From NCBI GenBank assembly GCA_027021285.1, contig JALUUP010000494.1, positions 1-6,083 on the forward strand: a stretch of 6,083 bases of DNA. Reading direction: 5' to 3'. The position numbers and the translations under genes were made by a program. The notes below the pieces were generated by a model. That model saw nothing but the letters and a program-made list of their open reading frames with translations, was not told the origin of the DNA and ran no database searches. The stretch is from Bacteroidota bacterium (GTDB lineage: Bacteria > Bacteroidota > Ignavibacteria > SZUA-365 > JAADGX01). Shown here piece by piece: positions 3,566 to 6,083 of this stretch. Within the stretch, counting starts at the first letter, position 1, and the number at the start of each line of letters is the position of its first letter.

Positions 3566-6083
3566 ATGAGGTCGACAATCGGAATCCATTACAGCAATAT
3601 TCACAGGATGATGCACAGAGTGTTTACCGGCGTGGGACTGGTTCTCGTCTTGGCTATTCTCTTTGGGTGTGCTTCTACCGTTCCGTCTTATCGTCCCCTC
3701 TATCCCCGCAAGGCGGTTCTTGCGTCCGACGCGCAACCTGCCGACACACTGAAGGACTCGTACGAAATCGTGGAGTTCGAACCCGGGGAAAACGTGGAAG
3801 ACATCAACATCTCCGACCGGGGGGTGCACTTTGATTCCATCCAGGCGCGGATAGACCTGGTGCGGAAGCTGGTAGGCCGGGGTGATACCGTGCAAGCGGC
3901 CCGGACCCTTGAAGCGGCATACGCGGAGCTCAACCATCTCAGTTACTACCCGGAAATCGAATCCGATCCCGTGTTCGTGGCATTGTCGCAACGCGTGCTC
4001 AGCCTGTACGAGGCGATCCTGCCCGGCATCGACGAAGCGGATTTTGAAGTATCGATTTCGGCTGTGCGCGAGCGGATTGCCGGACTGGTCGATTCCATCA
4101 GCCTGGAAAACATTCATTTCGTTCCACCACCGGAAACGACGGTTCCTCTTCCTCTGAACAAAGACGTGGAACGAAACATCGTGTACCTGACCACGAAGGG
4201 GAGAAGGCATTTCAAGCGGTGGCTCGAGAGGTCCGGGAAATATTTCCCGATGATGCGGCGGATATTCCGGGAAGAGGGGGTACCCGAGGAACTGCTCTCG
4301 CTCAGCATGATCGAGAGCGGGTTGAATCCCACGGCGCGTTCGTGGGCGAAGTGCGTGGGATTGTGGCAATTCCTGAAATCGACGGGCGAGCTGTACGGCC
4401 TGGAGGGAGACTGGTGGTGCGACGACCGGCGCGATCCGGAAAAATCCACGCGAGCCGCCGCACGGCACTTGAAAGACCTCTTCAACCGTTACAGCGATTG
4501 GCACCTCGCTCTCGCCGCCTACAATGCCGGTCCCGGACGTATCGACCGCGCTTTGCGACGGTACAAGGGAGAAAGCCCAACCTTCTGGGATATCAAGGAC
4601 AAGCTCCCGAAGGAAACCCAGAATTATGTACCCATCTACATAGCCGCTACGCTCCTGACACTCAATGCGCAGGATTACGGGTTTACGGACATCCAGTTCC
4701 AGGATACACTTGATTACGAGATCGTGTACGTGGACGGGATGTACGACCTGGATTCACTGGCGAATCGCATCGAGGTTCCCGTAGCCGAGCTTCGCGACCT
4801 CAATCCCTATATTCTACAGGATGTTACGCCCCCCAATAGAAAGCATTTTCCGGTACGTGTACCCGCGGGAAAGGCAGAATTGCTTCGGCAGCAATTGGCG
4901 TCGATTCCCGTGTCTTCGAGGCCGCAGTACAAGGTGCATACCGTGAAACGCAGGGAGACGTTGTATTCCATCTCCCGGAAATACAAAGTCAGCATTTCCA
5001 CGCTGGCAAAGGTCAATCATATCAAGGCCCGCAACAGGTTGAGGATCGGGCAGCGCATCAGGATCCCGATTCCCGCGTCCGCACTCCGCGGCGCGAATAT
5101 CGCCAGGAACGCCAAGGCCACGACCAAAACGAACAGCGGCGATTCGAAGCAGCTCAAGAGAACACGGGGCCGAACGCAACTTGTTCATGCCGTGAAGAGG
5201 GGAGAGACCCTGGGACGAATCGCGCGGAAGTACAACGTGCGCATCAGCGACCTCATGGCATGGAACGACATGAAACCCGAAGACATAATTCGTACGGGCG
5301 ATGAACTCGTCGTTTGGGTCAGGCGGAGTGCAGACCGTGCCTCCGATCCCGTATCCTCGAACGAAATCACCGCGGCGACGGAAACACCGCCTCCGGCTCC
5401 CACGCGACGTTATCATCGAATCCGGCCGGGAGAAACGCTGTCCGCGATCGCGGAACGGTACAACGTCAGCGTCGAGGAACTGAAGGAATGGAATCGGCTG
5501 AAAAACAGCGGTATCAAGGCCGGGAAACTTTTGCAGGTAGGAGTCCTGGGGAAGAAAAACGAGGTAGTAGTGGCGGTTTCTTCAAAGCAAAAACCCGAGG
5601 CCGTTGCGGCTCAATCCAAGGGGAGCGCCGACGCCGTTACGCACGTTGTGCGAAAAGGCGAATCGCTCGGAGATATCGCCGCCCGGTATTCCGTCTCCAC
5701 GAATCAGTTGCGTACATGGAATGCGCTCAGCGGCGATCTTATCAAGGTCGGCCAACCCCTCGTGATCAGATCGGCGCCCCTGCGTGGAGCGGCTTCGAAG
5801 CAAGCGGAGACAACCTCGATACCGGATATCAAGACTCCTGGAGACAAAGAACGCCCCGCGACGTACACCGTCGAACACGGTGACAACCTGTTTCGTATCT
5901 CGCAGAAGTTCAGCGTCGCGGTGGATAGTCTCGTACGATGGAATCACCTCGCGTCTACGGTCATCAATGCAGGCATCGTGCTGAAGTTGTATCCCCCCGG
6001 GACAGTGAAAGAGGAATTCCTTTACCACAAGGTACGGCGCGGGGAGACTTTGTATGCCATCGCCGACATGTATGGGGTATCAG
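3566..6083 (+). CDS. mltD: MltD-like membrane-bound lytic murein transglycosylase with LysM array, 3' end missing
   Basis: A probable outer-membrane lipoprotein that cleaves peptidoglycan between MurNAc and GlcNAc, forming 1,6-anhydro ends. At least 839 residues are visible and the frame runs off the right edge. Order: a hydrophobic signal segment (19-34) ending in LFGC with C35 as the lipidated cysteine; an N-terminal, mostly helical-looking region of unknown role (36-225); an SLT domain (about 228-345) with catalytic E250 in SMIESGLNP, GLWQF at 265-269, DDRRDPEKST at 286-295 and LALAAYNAGPGR at 314-325, then the LPKETQNYVP block (347-356). A degenerate LysM-like module (384-433), five full LysM domains and a partial sixth follow. 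LysM domains bind the GlcNAc-containing glycan backbone. The start is uncertain: ATG 3566 is used here; 3608 or 3611 would give a classic 20-residue lipoprotein signal, and ATG 3491 has GGAG 6 nt upstream but would put about 60 residues before the lipobox. It is transcribed divergently from the salvage operon with no functional link evident. Confidence 0.93.
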   Translation, partial: MRSTIGIHYSNIHRMMHRVFTGVGLVLVLAILFGCASTVPSYRPLYPRKAVLASDAQPADTLKDSYEIVEFEPGENVEDINISDRGVHFDSIQARIDLVRKLVGRGDTVQAARTLEAAYAELNHLSYYPEIESDPVFVALSQRVLSLYEAILPGIDEADFEVSISAVRERIAGLVDSISLENIHFVPPPETTVPLPLNKDVERNIVYLTTKGRRHFKRWLERSGKYFPMMRRIFREEGVPEELLSLSMIESGLNPTARSWAKCVGLWQFLKSTGELYGLEGDWWCDDRRDPEKSTRAAARHLKDLFNRYSDWHLALAAYNAGPGRIDRALRRYKGESPTFWDIKDKLPKETQNYVPIYIAATLLTLNAQDYGFTDIQFQDTLDYEIVYVDGMYDLDSLANRIEVPVAELRDLNPYILQDVTPPNRKHFPVRVPAGKAELLRQQLASIPVSSRPQYKVHTVKRRETLYSISRKYKVSISTLAKVNHIKARNRLRIGQRIRIPIPASALRGANIARNAKATTKTNSGDSKQLKRTRGRTQLVHAVKRGETLGRIARKYNVRISDLMAWNDMKPEDIIRTGDELVVWVRRSADRASDPVSSNEITAATETPPPAPTRRYHRIRPGETLSAIAERYNVSVEELKEWNRLKNSGIKAGKLLQVGVLGKKNEVVVAVSSKQKPEAVAAQSKGSADAVTHVVRKGESLGDIAARYSVSTNQLRTWNALSGDLIKVGQPLVIRSAPLRGAASKQAETTSIPDIKTPGDKERPATYTVEHGDNLFRISQKFSVAVDSLVRWNHLASTVINAGIVLKLYPPGTVKEEFLYHKVRRGETLYAIADMYGVS
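4247..4600 (+). other. SLT (lysozyme-like) catalytic domain of the transglycosylase
   Basis: Residues about 228-345, counted from ATG 3566. Catalytic acid/base E250 lies at 4313-4315. GLWQF, the DDRRDP block and AAYNAGPG are the family signatures. C263 (4352-4354) and C285 (4418-4420) sit at positions that are not usually cysteine in this family as I recall it. They are the only cysteines seen besides the lipobox C35. Confidence 0.9.
4715..4864 (+). other. Degenerate LysM-like module
   Basis: Residues 384-433. It starts YEIVYVDGMYDLDSLAN, keeps the second-helix pattern (VPVAELRDLNP) and ends FPVRVPAG, but lacks the GETL turn. Such a module commonly follows the SLT domain in MltD-type proteins. 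Confidence 0.6.
4928..5068 (+). other. LysM repeat 1
   Basis: Residues 455-501, from YKVHTVKRRETLYSIS to IRIPIP. It differs from the later repeats by RRETL instead of RGETL and LAKVN instead of the LxxWN ending. A basic 37-residue linker rich in Lys, Arg, Ala and Thr follows. Confidence 0.9.
5180..5317 (+). other. LysM repeat 2
   Basis: Residues 539-584, with VKRGETLGRIARKYNV and LMAWN, ending in a GDELVVW strand. The linker that follows is Ser/Pro/Thr-rich (APPP-like). Confidence 0.9.
5411..5539 (+). other. LysM repeat 3
   Basis: Residues 616-658, with IRPGETLSAIAERYNV and LKEWN, then IKAGKLLQV. Confidence 0.9.
5639..5767 (+). other. LysM repeat 4
   Basis: Residues 692-734, with VRKGESLGDIAARYSV and LRTWN, then IKVGQPLVI. 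Confidence 0.9.
5864..5989 (+). other. LysM repeat 5
   Basis: Residues 767-808, with VEHGDNLFRISQKFSV and LVRWN. GDNL replaces the usual GETL. The linker to the next repeat is only 11 residues, against 31-37 for the earlier ones. Confidence 0.88.
6023..6083 (+). other. LysM repeat 6, cut by the window edge
   Basis: From residue 820, YHKVRRGETLYAIADMYGVS is the first half of another LysM repeat. The rest, and possibly further repeats, lie outside the window. Confidence 0.85.

Noticed and set aside
3539..4504. Minus-strand frame of 321 codons opposite the transglycosylase
   Set aside because: It is a shadow of the conserved SLT-containing frame and shows no recognisable motifs.
4814..5416. 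Minus-strand frame of 200 codons opposite the LysM region
   Set aside because: It is antisense to clear LysM repeats, and its own internal similarity merely mirrors those repeats.
1..6083. tRNA, rRNA, CRISPR, insertion sequence or phage signals
   Set aside because: I saw no cloverleaf-like segment, regularly spaced repeats, transposase motifs or terminal inverted repeats. Nearly all the sequence is explained by the called genes.

Overview
The window looks like ordinary chromosomal DNA from a Gram-negative bacterium. GC is moderately high (judged by eye, not counted), genes are densely packed and shadow reading frames are common. An outer-membrane-type lipoprotein muramidase (MltD-like) implies a cell with an outer membrane. 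Shine-Dalgarno motifs are weak or missing at most starts, and the muramidase carries many LysM repeats. These fit lineages outside the Proteobacteria, for example the FCB superphylum, but that placement is a low-confidence inference. I see no mobile element, CRISPR array, tRNA or rRNA.

Minus strand, about 3321 down to 180: a very compact nucleoside-salvage operon in the order cytidine deaminase (cdd), type II thymidine kinase (tdk), concentrative nucleoside transporter (NupC/CNT family) and class II purine nucleoside phosphorylase. Neighbours overlap by 20 nt (cdd/tdk), overlap by 4 nt as ATGA (tdk/transporter), or are 1 nt apart (transporter/phosphorylase). Together they would import nucleosides, deaminate (deoxy)cytidine to (deoxy)uridine, phosphorylate thymidine and deoxyuridine, and phosphorolyse inosine/guanosine-type nucleosides to base plus (deoxy)ribose-1-phosphate. 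About 64 nt beyond the last of these, the first 38 codons of another minus-strand gene (115 down to the left edge) encode a charged N-terminus followed by a hydrophobic segment. Its function cannot be read from this piece.

Positions 3322-3565 form a divergent, more AT-rich intergenic region. It holds a candidate cdd promoter that would give an almost leaderless transcript, a 10-bp palindrome overlapping its -35 element, and a 9-bp direct repeat.

Plus strand, 3566 to the right edge: a large lipoprotein lytic transglycosylase, MltD-like, open to the end of the window. It has a lipoprotein signal, an N-terminal region of unknown role, an SLT catalytic domain with Glu250, a degenerate LysM-like module, five full LysM repeats and the start of a sixth. 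It would be an outer-membrane-anchored peptidoglycan cleaver and has no evident link to the salvage operon other than sharing the divergent promoter region.

I did not find an undescribed system. The most interesting points are the divergent segment of the phosphorylase, the paired cysteines in the transglycosylase, its large LysM array, and the possible leaderless control of the operon.
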